A stretch of DNA of 64,000 nt from Chlamydomonas sphaeroides (Eukaryota > Chlorophyta > Chlorophyceae > Chlamydomonadales > Chlamydomonadaceae). Below, piece by piece: positions 22,601-31,724 of this stretch. The first letter of the stretch is position 1. Each line of letters starts with the position of its first letter. The notes under the pieces were generated by a model, which was not told where the DNA came from, did not search any database, and saw nothing but the letters and a program-made list of their open reading frames with translations. The stretch spans positions 1 to 64,000 of the forward strand of contig BDDC01000257.1 in the NCBI GenBank assembly GCA_001662425.1, in the 5' to 3' direction. The position numbers and the translations under genes were made by a program.

Positions 22601-23262
22601 CGAAACGGACTGAAGAAGGGGTTGCAGCACGACGCATGTGTTGGGTGGGTGGGCAGCGGCTGCGATGCCGGGGCGGTGGGCCTGCGGCCTTGTCGGGGCG
22701 GTGGCTGCCGTCCCGGCCCTCAAAATGCTGAAGGCCATGGGGCCCGCCCTACCAGGCGGCGGCGGGCGCCAGGGGCAGCTCGGGCGCTTGGGGGGCAGCC
22801 CGGTGCCTCTCCGCCGCCCATCTATCAAAACCGCGCCTCCTGCATCAGGCCCGCGCCTGTCGATCTGTACGTCGATTTCGTCGTTTTAGGAGTGCCGACA
22901 TGTGTCTAGGTATGCGAGGCGTCGTGCTCCATGCCCGCGCCCGGCTGCTTTGCGGCCCTTGCAGGTTTGACGGCGAGCTGCTCGACCAGGGCCGCAAGGC
23001 TGCTGGCGGCACGTCGTATGCGGAGCGCGTGGCGGAGGAGGCGCGACAGGCGGCAGCCGACGCAGCCACAGCGACGCCGCGGCGCGGCGCCGCCCGCAAG
23101 GCGCCCGCCCGCGCTGGCGCGGCGGCGGCGGCGGGTGCTGCGGGGGGCGCTGGCGGCTCGCGGCGCCGGGCTGTGCGTGGCGTGCTGGTGCTGCGTGAGC
23201 AGGAGAGTCTGTTTATGGAGAAGAATGAGGGACAGCAGGAGCCGGCAGAGGATGGGGCGTAG
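16687..23262 (+). CDS. tRNase Z-like pseudoenzyme with long repeat-rich N-terminal region
   Basis: Exons: 16687-18689, 18861-18918, 19251-19386, 19577-19663, 19940-20115, 20388-20552, 20903-21012, 21215-21326, 21482-21588, 21811-21970, 22464-22561, 22965-23262; 1169 residues. Residues 1-100 resemble a plastid transit peptide. Residues 179-285 hold a 16-residue Arg/Glu repeat, six and a half copies; 380-640 hold three copies of an acidic/arginine repeat. From about 688 the protein aligns with tRNase Z of the metallo-beta-lactamase fold: IFLTSLAPECCLGLPGL matches the metal-binding stretch without gaps, but HxHxDH has become S758, A760, E762 and C763. The later GDTxP, HEATF and final LTH motifs read GNSTQ, GGAWL and LSK. 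All metal ligands appear lost, so endonuclease activity is not expected. Exon 1 reads into TGA if the donor at 18690 is ignored; the splice to exon 2 restores phase. Function is unknown; an RNA-binding or scaffold role is a guess. Confidence 0.8.
17221..17540 (+). repeat. 48-base coding tandem repeat
   Basis: Six full units and one partial unit of 48 bases, encoding RRRLRAAAEGEEAPEP with small changes, inside exon 1 of the tRNase Z-like gene. Copies differ by a few substitutions and never break frame, so the array appears to be kept as protein sequence. Confidence 0.93.
17824..18560 (+). repeat. Three long coding repeats, about 250 bases each
   Basis: Three in-frame copies beginning near 17824, 18082 and 18329. 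Each encodes an acidic run, then AGRQRRGR, a second acidic segment, FDRRGARREGRG and WDVDSRQA or a variant. Spacing varies because acidic codon runs differ in length (GAGGAG and GATGCGGAG slippage). They belong to the leader of the tRNase Z-like protein. Confidence 0.88.
20520..20690 (+). repeat. Duplicated end of exon 6 in intron 6
   Basis: The last 33 bases of exon 6 plus its donor (20520-20558) recur imperfectly at 20648-20686 inside the next intron. Both have AACGCCTC at the start and CCCGACTCGG at the end. In the second copy the donor GT is GC, so it is not a working splice site of the usual kind. Confidence 0.7.
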
Positions 23263-23629
23263 GGAGGTGGAGTGCGGCCGGCGGCAGCGGCGCGGCGGGG
23301 TTGGCGGCACGGTGGTGCGACGGGGTGGAGGAGATGCGGCGGGGTACGGTGGTGGAGTGGGTGTCTGGGAGGCTGGCGCTCATGGCCGGGGGCTGGCAGG
23401 AGCTTTGGGTGCGGTGCGTTGCTGCGGGGCTGCCTGTAGCGCGAGGGGCAGAGACGAGGCCGCCGGCAGGCTTGGGAGGGGTCGCAGTCGCATTTGGGTT
23501 CTCAACCTTATGGAATCAACGCACAGGGCGGGATGCGGGGCTGCTGGGTCAGCGGTGCTGCGATGCGCGACCCGGGGGGGGGTTCGTCCCCCATTTCTGC
23601 GACCGTTAGCCTCCGGGCAATTTTCCATT

Positions 23630-23634
23630 TGTAA
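23630..23634 (+). terminator. TGTAA polyadenylation signal
   Basis: A chlorophyte-type TGTAA motif 368 bases after the stop of the tRNase Z-like gene, in an AT-richer context (ATTTTCCATTTGTAAC). Confidence 0.55.
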
Positions 23635-23781
23635 CTGGACAGCTGGCTCGGCTATGAGCAAAGTGCTCGGTTGATGTCTTCAGCTGACCTAGCCTCGGCG
23701 CGGCACGCGGTGGGTTGCACAGCCGCAGTACCGGCCGGCAAGGGCAGCGCTCATGGACAGCTGGATGTACGTCAGCTCCAG

Positions 23782-23817
23782 TCATGCCTTCAATCATGCC
23801 TTCAATCATGCCTTCAA
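23782..23817. repeat. 12-base tandem repeat, three copies
   Basis: Three exact copies of TCATGCCTTCAA in the intergenic region. Too short to suggest a function. Confidence 0.95.
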
Positions 23818-24242
23818 CACATGGGCATGGCCAGACGGGCCCCAGCTCGCCGCACGCAGCGTGCCATGGCGTCACTTCGTCACCTAGGTCAGGAGGGTCC
23901 CTGACATACCAGTAGGTGGGGCGGGACTGGGACGCCACACCGAATGCTTCCGCCTCCCTGATGTGTTACACGCGCGCTCCTGCGCTGCGCTCCACGTGCC
24001 GCCGCTCCCAAACCCACGCATGCGCCGCAGCCCCCGCGCCCCCCAACCCAGGTGCGCCGCTCCGACCGTCCGCCGTGTGGCCCCTGGCCCCATCGCGGCC
24101 ATGCGCCTGGCAGGCCGCCTCGTGCTCGTCCTACGGAGCCACCATGTGTCGAGCGTTGCGTCGTGTTACGTCACGCGCGAGCCCCCACAACCCTTCATGC
24201 TAACCGCTGCCCCACCCCACCCCAGCATCAGCCCAACCCGCC

Positions 24243-24247
24243 TTACA
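24243..24247 (-). terminator. TGTAA polyadenylation signal (minus strand)
   Basis: TTACA on the plus strand, 371 bases beyond the stop codon of the E2 gene. A second minus-strand TGTAA lies near 23965 and is an alternative. Confidence 0.45.
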
Positions 24248-24556
24248 CAGCTTGCCCGCCAGCTACCGCCTGCCTACGGTACCCACATCCTGCCCCTCTA
24301 CCTAGATGCAGCCGCACCCCAAAAAGCGACTCCAAGGCCCGACCCCAAGACCCGTTCGTCAGTGCCCATGCGCTATTGCGTTCCGTGTACTAAGGACACA
24401 CACAGCGCCTCCGCCCGCATCGCTCCTTGCACACACACATGCTCCCACTCCTGCTGCCGCTGCCACGCCCTGTCCCGCGATACTCGGCGCCCAGGGACGC
24501 CCTCACCGAGCCTGGCGCCCTAGGCCCCTTGTAGGGGCGCGCTCCTGCTTCGCCAA

Positions 24557-24625
24557 GGCCCTAGCTGGGCCCTAGGTGAGGCCTAAGCTAGGCCTTAGCT
24601 GGGGCCCTAGCTGGGCCCTAGCTCG
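24557..24625. repeat. CTAG/GGCC palindrome-rich array over the E2 stop codon
   Basis: Two direct copies of GGCCCTAGCTGGGCCCTAG, at 24557 and 24603, flank a run of nested near-palindromes built from AGGCCT, CTAG and AGCT. The right-hand copy includes the TAG stop codon of the minus-strand E2 gene at 24618-24620. In RNA this would fold into strong hairpins. Confidence 0.8.
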
Positions 24626-27082
24626 CGGCCCGCCCCGCGCCCAGAGACCGCATCACCTCCGCCCCGCCCGTGCTCGCCCACACCGCCGCAAAGACCGCCA
24701 CCATGATCGCTATTGTCACCAGCGCATTTCCCAGCGGCGCCGCCGCACCGCCGCCGCCCTGCGCCGCTGGCGCCGCTGCGCCGGCAGCTGCGGGCCTCCG
24801 GCCCGCCGCGGCAGGCGCCTCCGGCGCCTGCCCCGGCTCGGCATCCGGCCGCGCCGCCGGCGCGGCGGGCGCCGCCGGCGGCGGCGCCGCGGGTGCCTGC
24901 GGCGCGGCGGCGGCGGCCTGGCGGCGCGCTAGCTCGTCCAGCCAGTGCGGGAAGACCTTGCGGAAGGTGGGGTTCTTGGCGTTGAAGGCCAGCGACTCCC
25001 GCGCCAGCCGCTCCTTCTCCTGCTTGGTGGTGGTGATGCTGCCGGTGGTGGCCTGGCGGGGACACGGGCGCGCCCAGCAGTAAAACCTTGCGAAATAGAC
25101 ATCGTGACCCATCTTGCAAGCGAGCGAGCGCCAGCAAGCGGGCCAGGGGCTGGGCGGCGCGGCGCTGGGCGAGGGCGCCGCCCGCTGCAGGTGCGACCAT
25201 GAGGTCCGTGATCGAATTAGCACGCGGCTGGGCCAACCGAGCCGCCCGCCGCGCAACACCACCCGACATGCAAGCAAGCCAGGATGCGGGTTGAGGCGCG
25301 GTCCACCTACCCTGCCGTGCGCGGTTCGTACCTGTGTGTCGTACATGAAGCTGAGCAGGCCGGTCAGGATGGTGCCAACCGACCACATGGGGTTCCAGCT
25401 CTGCGGGGCGAAAAAGGTGGGGGCGCACGAGCAAGTCATGTGCGAAGTGCCGCATGCCTACCCCGGTGAACTGTCCACTCTTGCCATGGCCATGGCCATG
25501 GCCCTAGCCCACCGGCCGGCCATCGCCGATCTGCTTCCGCACGCCTGGGCGTACAATGCGCTCCGCGCGCACCCGAGTCTATGAAAACGTCGAGCACGTG
25601 ATCAGACCGCGCCCACCTCAGGGTGGTAGTCTGTCATGCTCAGGCAGAGCTTGGTATTGGTGGCGAAGCGGCCGTTGGGCGTGAAGAGCGATATGGAGGG
25701 CGGCTTGAAGGGGTACTCGGGCGGGAACACGAGCTTGCCTGTGGGAGCATGGCGGCGAGCGGCAACGCAGCGCAAGTGGGTCAGCGCCATGTGGGTCAGC
25801 CGCGTCGGGCCCGCCCACCCGGGCTGCCAACACCGCTATCAGCGGCCGGAAGGGTCCGGGCTGGATCTAGCTAGCCCGCAATGGCGGCATGGTCAACACG
25901 CGCCTGCGGCTAGCCAGCAGTGGCACAAGGGCCCGCGGCCGCCCGCTGCAATGCGCCGTGAGGCGGCACTCAGGCTGCCCTCACGCCAGCTGCGAGCCCC
26001 AGACCGACCCTGGAGCCCACTCCGCAGGCGCCACCCGGGGCGTTACCGCCGCCGCTCTCACCATGGTACACGCCGCCCTCGAACTCAGTAGCCTGCATGG
26101 AGGGGAGCGGGGGACGGAGGGATAGGGATGAGGCACGGACGCAGACGAGGCCCCGTTGCGTGGCGGACCAACCCCACACGCCGCATGGTGCGGGCCAATT
26201 GCGCTACGCTGTCGGGGTGTGGCGAGGGAGTAGCGGGCTCGCATTGCACTTTTCCGGCCGCAAGCTCGGGCACACCGCTGGCAGCAGCCCCCCCTGACGG
26301 CATGGCGGGTGAGCGGCAGGGGTGCCGCGATGTGCGCATGCGTTTGAGGGCCACGGGCGCACCGATGCTGCGCCAGCCGCTGCACTGACCGCTGCGCTGG
26401 CCATTGTGCTGGCCGCTGCGCTAAGCGCGGTCTTGGGGCGCCGCAGACGCGGCCGTAGCCCGCAAGGCCTAGCTAGGGTGGCGGCAGATAGCCCCGTCAG
26501 CAGGGACCGCGCGAGGCCAGCCCCGGCCGGCAAGGTGCTGCTCGCCTCGGCACGGCGCTCTGCACCGCCACGCACGCTTCATCATCGGACGTGGCTGGAG
26601 CTGTGCGGCCTACAAGACGCACGAGCGCTGCCCCACGTTGGCACGAAGGCCCTACAGGGCCAGCGGATTGCCGGGGACTATGCCAGTACCCGGGGCCTGC
26701 ACAGGGCCGTCGCTCGCTGGTGCGGCGGCCGCAGGCACATCACACCTTGGTGCCCTCGAGCACGAAGTGCCACTCCAGTAGGTTGGATGGCGACGGGTGC
26801 GCTGTGATGTTGGGCACGGGGTCCTGCCGTGCGGAGGGCAAGTGGGCTAGGTCGTGCGCAGAAGGACACCTCGAATGAACGAAGTTAGCTGCACCGGCCA
26901 TAGATCGCCTGCGACCTTCCCAGCTGCCCAGCAGCTAGTGCGCTGCCGCTATCACCGCGTTGGGACACCGCGAAACAAGCTGCGTGCACCCCTGCGCCAC
27001 CGGCACGCCGCGAGCGCACCTTTAACAAGCTCTTATACTCCTTTTGTAGCCGGGTCATGCACTGCTTGTGCACACCCGCCAT
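24618..27082 (-). CDS. Tail-anchored ubiquitin-conjugating enzyme E2 (UBE2J/Ubc6/UBC32 type)
   Basis: E2 enzyme that accepts ubiquitin from E1 and passes it to E3 partners at the ER membrane; the family serves ER-associated degradation. Exons on the minus strand: 27082-27020, 26823-26746, 26092-26062, 25738-25617, 25400-25332, 25052-24618; 265 residues. The UBC fold covers residues 3-150: LQKEYK in helix 1, NLLEWHF, YPFKPPSI, then KLCLSMTDYHPESWNP with catalytic Cys89. The stretch TTGSITTTKQEK followed by SLAFNAKNPTFRKVFP is characteristic of the Ubc6/UBE2J group. A disordered Ala/Pro linker follows, and residues 230-249 form one hydrophobic helix close to the C-terminus, as in tail-anchored members. 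It is divergent from gene 27421-29561 and shares a 338-base upstream region with it. Family assignment is firm; ER location is from the family and the tail anchor. Confidence 0.95.
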
Positions 27083-27420
27083 CGCGGCGAAGGGACTCTG
27101 TTCCGCCGCTCAGGGCCTGCGAGCTAGCTTCTGGGTGCCCTAAGGGCGTGATATGTATTCCGGCAGCTGCGATAGAACCGAAAACTGCTCCAGAAGGCAA
27201 GGTGCGGTATTTTGCGTCGCGTGTGCAGTTCAAGGCAGTGCAAGCAATGGGGCGAATGGGTTGCACTGCTTGTAAGTGCGCGGAGCAGACTACCGCGAAA
27301 CCCCAAAGTAAAGCCTGACAACCCCCGGGCCTCATCCCGCAACCCGTCCGACAAACTCAACACGCTCCTTCCCCACGGCACTGATTTTAACGACACACTG
27401 CATATACCAAAAACAGCAGA
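27083..27420. promoter_or_regulatory. Divergent promoter region, E2 / unknown gene
   Basis: A compact 338-base interval between divergent start codons. It must carry two promoters and two 5' leaders. No TATA box is evident. Confidence 0.5.
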
Positions 27421-29561
27421 ATGACGTACCCATCGTTTGCCGTCGCGCAACATGACCCGCTCGCCACATCACAGGATAAACGCAAGCATCTAAACTATCT
27501 GGTACACGACTACAGCGAGGTAAGACATGTGTCCCAAAGGTCTGAGCACTGCCGCGACACCCTCGAAGCAAATGCACATTCGGGCGCCGCCCGAGCGGCC
27601 TCCAATAGCTGCACAGGGTCTGGAATATGACCACGACACTTGAAGAAAAAGCGATGACGCTGCTGTGAGGGCCGGAGGGCCGGCCTTCCACATACCCTGA
27701 CGCCCCTCCACCTCCGCAGCATCTAACCAACCTTGTCCCCGCCGTCCCCACCCGCCCTGCCCAGGAAAACAAACGCGTGTATGGCGACCGGATGCCAACG
27801 GCTGGTTCACTGCTACGGCCGGTTCGGGAAACTGAGGTGCGGCAGAGGCCGGCGGCCGTTGAGCGGCAATGGGGCTGAGGGGCATGGGTACAGCCGAACA
27901 CCCCACTCGGTGGACACTATCACGCACTTGCCATCCCCTGTAGCAACCTTGTACCTCCCCTGCCCCCCGATTGCAGCTACACCAGAGCAGCGTGCGCTAC
28001 ACAGCGCTTGAGGTGAGAGAGGCATGCCCAGCGCCCTCCTGCCCAGGCGGCGTGCGCGACTACCGCGCCTAGGGCAAACGCGCCCCTCCTTGAGCCTCAC
28101 ACCTACACACGCAACACCCGGATATCTCTCTCCCATCCTTCCCATCCTTCCCATCCTTCCCATCCTTTCCATCCATCCTTCCCCCGTGCGCCCTCGCATG
28201 CCAGGGCGACGCGGCGGAGTCGCGGCAGATGGCGTCCCAGGTCAACAACAAGCGCACGCCCACAGGTGGGCGCTGCGGACAGCGCCAACCGCGCACCCGC
28301 ATTGATACGTGCGGCGCCCACCGCCGAGGTTTATGGCAAGCCGTGGGATCTTTGCGCCGGTTGATCTGTGCCGTCCTCTGCGCCCCCGGCCGGCAGGAGC
28401 CCCTGCGCGAAGGCTCCCGCGCGACACGCGGCCCCGCTCCCCAGCTCTCACCGCGCCTCCCCTGCCGTCCCTCCGGGCCCCATCCTCCCCAACCCCCAGG
28501 GCAATTCTTCACCACCGTCAACCCCACGCTGCACGAGAAGCAGATGCCGCCCGCCACATACGTGGGCCGCAACCTCACGCAGGCGGGTCCCCGCGAGCTG
28601 CAACGTGACCTGCATGCGCTCCACGCGGCCGTGGCCATGTCGCCGCTGAACCGTCAAGCCCATGGATCGTGCAACAAATAAGCAGGCTGCGTGATGTTGG
28701 TATCCAGCATGTCTGAGAGCGCCACCTGACCCACGCCGCATGGCCGCAGGCGGCGGTGGACACGATGCGAGGCACGGGGCCGCTGGCGGGCGACGCCACG
28801 GGCGCCAGCGGCGGCCGCCTGGGCGCCAGCGGGGGCCTGACCGCGAGCGGCGGCGGCGCCGGCGGCTACGAGGGCGGCTACGAGGGCGAGTCGGCTGCCA
28901 CCGGGCGCTCGGCCAGCGGCGGCGGAGCGGGGGCCGGGCCCGGGCCGAGTGCCGGGAGTTCGACGTACGGCAGCAGCGGCGGCGCGGCGGGCGGCGACGG
29001 CACGACGACGGGGACGCCGGGCGCGCAGCCGTGGCTGCTGCCTTGGCAGACGGGCGACCGGAAGATGGGTGAGGCTGGCATGGGCGTGGCTGGGGGCCCT
29101 GCTTGGCGGGGTTGGGGCTGCGCGTGGCTGAGCCATGGCGCAGGGTGACGCACGTGTCGCCGGTGACGGCCGGGCCGGGTGGGCCATGCGCTCTGCTGGC
29201 CATGCAGCCGCTGCCTGAGGACTTGCGTGGCTGGCGTCTGGAGGCCGGCGGGCCGTCGCTGGCCCGACTGCTGCTGGTCGCAATCGAGCTTGCTTAGCCC
29301 GCAGCGCGGCCAGCCAAGGCTTCTACCCGACCCTGCTTGCCTCCGGGTTCTGCTGCCTCTGCCAGGCCGCGCCATGGCTGATCCTTGGCTGTGGCCCATC
29401 CCCTACCGTCTCCTCTCGTCATCTCACACGCGGCCCGCTCTTGCCTGCGCCCCTCCTATCCGCCCTCCCTGACAGGCCGCGCCATGGCCGACGCGATCCG
29501 CAACAAGCGGACACCCATCGGCGCCTTTGCCAACCCCGACCTGGCCAAACCCAACAAGTAG
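27421..29561 (+). CDS. Protein of unknown function with two NKRTPxG motifs
   Basis: Not recognised. Exons: 27421-27519, 27977-28012, 28205-28265, 28500-28582, 28750-29068, 29476-29561, giving 227 residues. Exons 1-4 encode a compact polar segment (KRKHLNYLVHDYSE, LHQSSVRYTALE). Exon 5 is a Gly/Ala/Ser-rich low-complexity stretch. The last exon repeats the motif of exon 3: VNNKRTPTG versus IRNKRTPIG. No signal peptide, transmembrane helix or known catalytic motif is visible. The intron after exon 4 needs a GC donor (CAG then GCGGGT) to keep phase; other joins are GT-AG. The start is the ATG at the head of an open exon; small missed exons in the 457-base first intron cannot be excluded. The short conserved-looking modules suggest a structural or cytoskeletal protein, but this is only an impression. 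Confidence 0.62.
29363..29491 (+). repeat. Duplicated acceptor and start of exon 6
   Basis: The 16 bases CAGGCCGCGCCATGGC occur at 29363 inside intron 5 and again at 29473, where they form the true acceptor and start of exon 6. The upstream copy is followed by unrelated sequence and would be a decoy acceptor. Confidence 0.7.
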
Positions 29562-31724
29562 GCCCAGGATCAAGGCGCGCAGCGGTGGCGGCGTGGGATT
29601 GTGAGAAGTGGTGTTGGGGGGGCGAAGCCGGGGGCCAGGGGCGGCCGCCCGTGGCTGAGGCTTGCCTACGGGGTGGAAGCGGGGCAGTGTACTTGTAGGC
29701 TGCAGGGCACGTAAACACACGGAGGCAACGGCATTGCCATTGTGAGGTCGCAATCGCTATTGGCGTCCAGCTGAAGTTACGCGCTTTGCGAGTATGGCCG
29801 CTGCCTGCCGAAAGGCCGGCAGCAGGAGTAGCGCAGGGCCGGCTGGGGAGGCAGAGCAGGGTCGTATCAAGGAAAGACCTCGTCATCCCCTGATCAAACA
29901 GTCAGGATGTAGCAGCAGCTGGCCGCGATCGCGGGGGGTGGCGGGTTCATGTGTCGTGAGCCCACCTGCGCGTCGTGAGGGACGATGGCGGTTGGTGGCG
30001 GGGTGCTGGTGGGTACCCGGGGCAGAGCCAGAGGTTCGTTGGGCGTGCCGCAGTAGATTGAGCGAGCTTAGGCATGGCGGCCGCTGGGCCGGACTGACAG
30101 GCACGCGGCATGGTGTGAAGTGTTAGTAGCTGGCCGGCCGGGGCGTGCGTTGCAAGCTTCAAGTGCCGGTGTGGACGTGTGTGAATTGCCACACTCGGGT
30201 TTGCCTGACGGCCACACGGTGGCTCGGAGCACGTGCGCATCCCTGGACATAGGAGGTGCTGGGACAGGGGAGGTCCCAAGCAGACTTCACTTCCTTTCAA
30301 GCCCGCCCTTTCACGCAGCAGGCGGTCGGACGATCGGTTGCAGTAAGGTGCCCTTTTGCTGAAGAACCAGCGTGGACGTCAGTGGCAGCTGCGATGGGCG
30401 CCGTGCCGTTTGACACGACTCGCGGGCTACAGCTGCGCGCCGTGTGCGCTGCAACCCAGGGCGCTCACTCGCCGTGCGCGCCAACTGCCGCACTTCCTGG
30501 CCACACCGAGCCACCGACCCAAGCGCGTGGAGGGCCCCACCTGCGATGCTGCTGCTGGCCGGCGGTTTGGCGACCTCGCCCCGCTGTTTCGGCGTAGGCC
30601 CCGCCGCGGCGACTCCAATGCACACATAAAGTCAATCAAGGTTGCAGTGTTGATCTGTTGCTCCTGAGGCGTGTCACCTTCGGCCATCATCCTGGTAGCT
30701 CTCTGGGACGCGATCCCTGGTCCCTTCGCCTTGACGTATCCCGGGCACGCTCGCATGCAAGACATGGCTGGCACCCTCTGGCACCCTCTGGCACCCTCTG
30801 GCACCCTCTGGCACCCTCTGGCACCCTCTGGCACCCCGCCTAGCGGCCTCGCGCTAGCACAGCCAGTGGCAGCTAACGCTACCGCCGCGGCCCACCCAGC
30901 CAGGCGCGGCCAGGAGGCAGGCCCTCGCTGCTTAACTCAGCCCCAAACACCGCTCCGCTTCCGCTTGGCGCAGCCAGAGGCTCAGCCGCTTGCCGCGGCC
31001 ACCGGGCTTTGACCCAGGGGCGGGGGCGGCGGCGGCGCCGCTGTCAGCCCTTGCCAGCAGAGGATTCTGTAATGCAGGCGGGAGGGGGGAGGCAGCTCAA
31101 CGGTGCACCGTACCTTCGCCAACTGCGGCGCGCGACGCTCCAAACAACAGAACTCGAGCGCACGGACTGGCAGGCCACCAGCACCAGCACGCGGGCCTGC
31201 AGGGGGCTGCCCCAGTCCCAAGGGGATTCCCCAGGGACAGGAGGCCTCCTGCCCAGGGATACCCGCGGTCTATAGCTTGATTGTCGCGGCCTAGCGGCGG
31301 GCCGGACTCGTGAAGCCACATGTCCCTTTCCCCCGCATCCTGGTGACCTGTTATACCTGTGGCAGGGCGGTGAAAGAACCGGTAGGGTCAGGGGAGCAGG
31401 GGAGTTCCAGGTAGCGAAGCGCGTGTGCACGGGCAGCACGGGCATGGGCGCGCTGCGCTGGTTCTACGAATGGGACACCTCTGCGTGTAACGAAGCACCC
31501 CGTGCCGTTCTCAGGAGTTGTGCAGGTCGACGGGCCACGAGAAGCCGGCCGATCGGCGGTGGTTGGATTTCCGGCTGATACCGGAAGACTTGCTGGCACA
31601 CCTTCGCCGGTCGCCACTTCGCTTCGCATCGCCCCATGATTTGACGGTAGCATCTACTTGGTGCACGCACTGTGACTTGTCATACACCTAAAGGACTCCT
31701 AGCGCTTGCACTCACAGAACCATC
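29562..31724. other. Intergenic region before the lectin gene
   Basis: No supported gene in about 2.1 kb. It contains plus-strand TGTAA motifs at 31068-31072 and 31486-31490, both far from the preceding stop, and a 10-base tandem repeat at 30768. The last few hundred bases must include the promoter of the gene at 31725. Open frames here show no family similarity. Confidence 0.45.
30768..30837. repeat. 10-base tandem repeat, about seven copies
   Basis: Head-to-tail CTGGCACCCT units, essentially perfect, in the intergenic region. A slippage-type minisatellite. Confidence 0.95.

Larger units (their letters stand above)
23263..24617. other. Convergent 3' region, tRNase Z-like / E2 genes
   Basis: No coding exon is recognised. 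A TGTAA at 23630-23634 (plus strand) is a good polyadenylation signal for the tRNase Z-like gene, 370 bases after its stop. TTACA at 24243-24247, that is TGTAA on the minus strand, lies about 370 bases past the stop of the E2 gene and fits as its signal. The region also holds a 12-base tandem repeat and a palindrome-rich array. Confidence 0.55.

Noticed and set aside
30768..30837. Tandem arrays considered as CRISPR
   Set aside because: Units are contiguous with no spacers, and the genome is clearly eukaryotic nuclear DNA.
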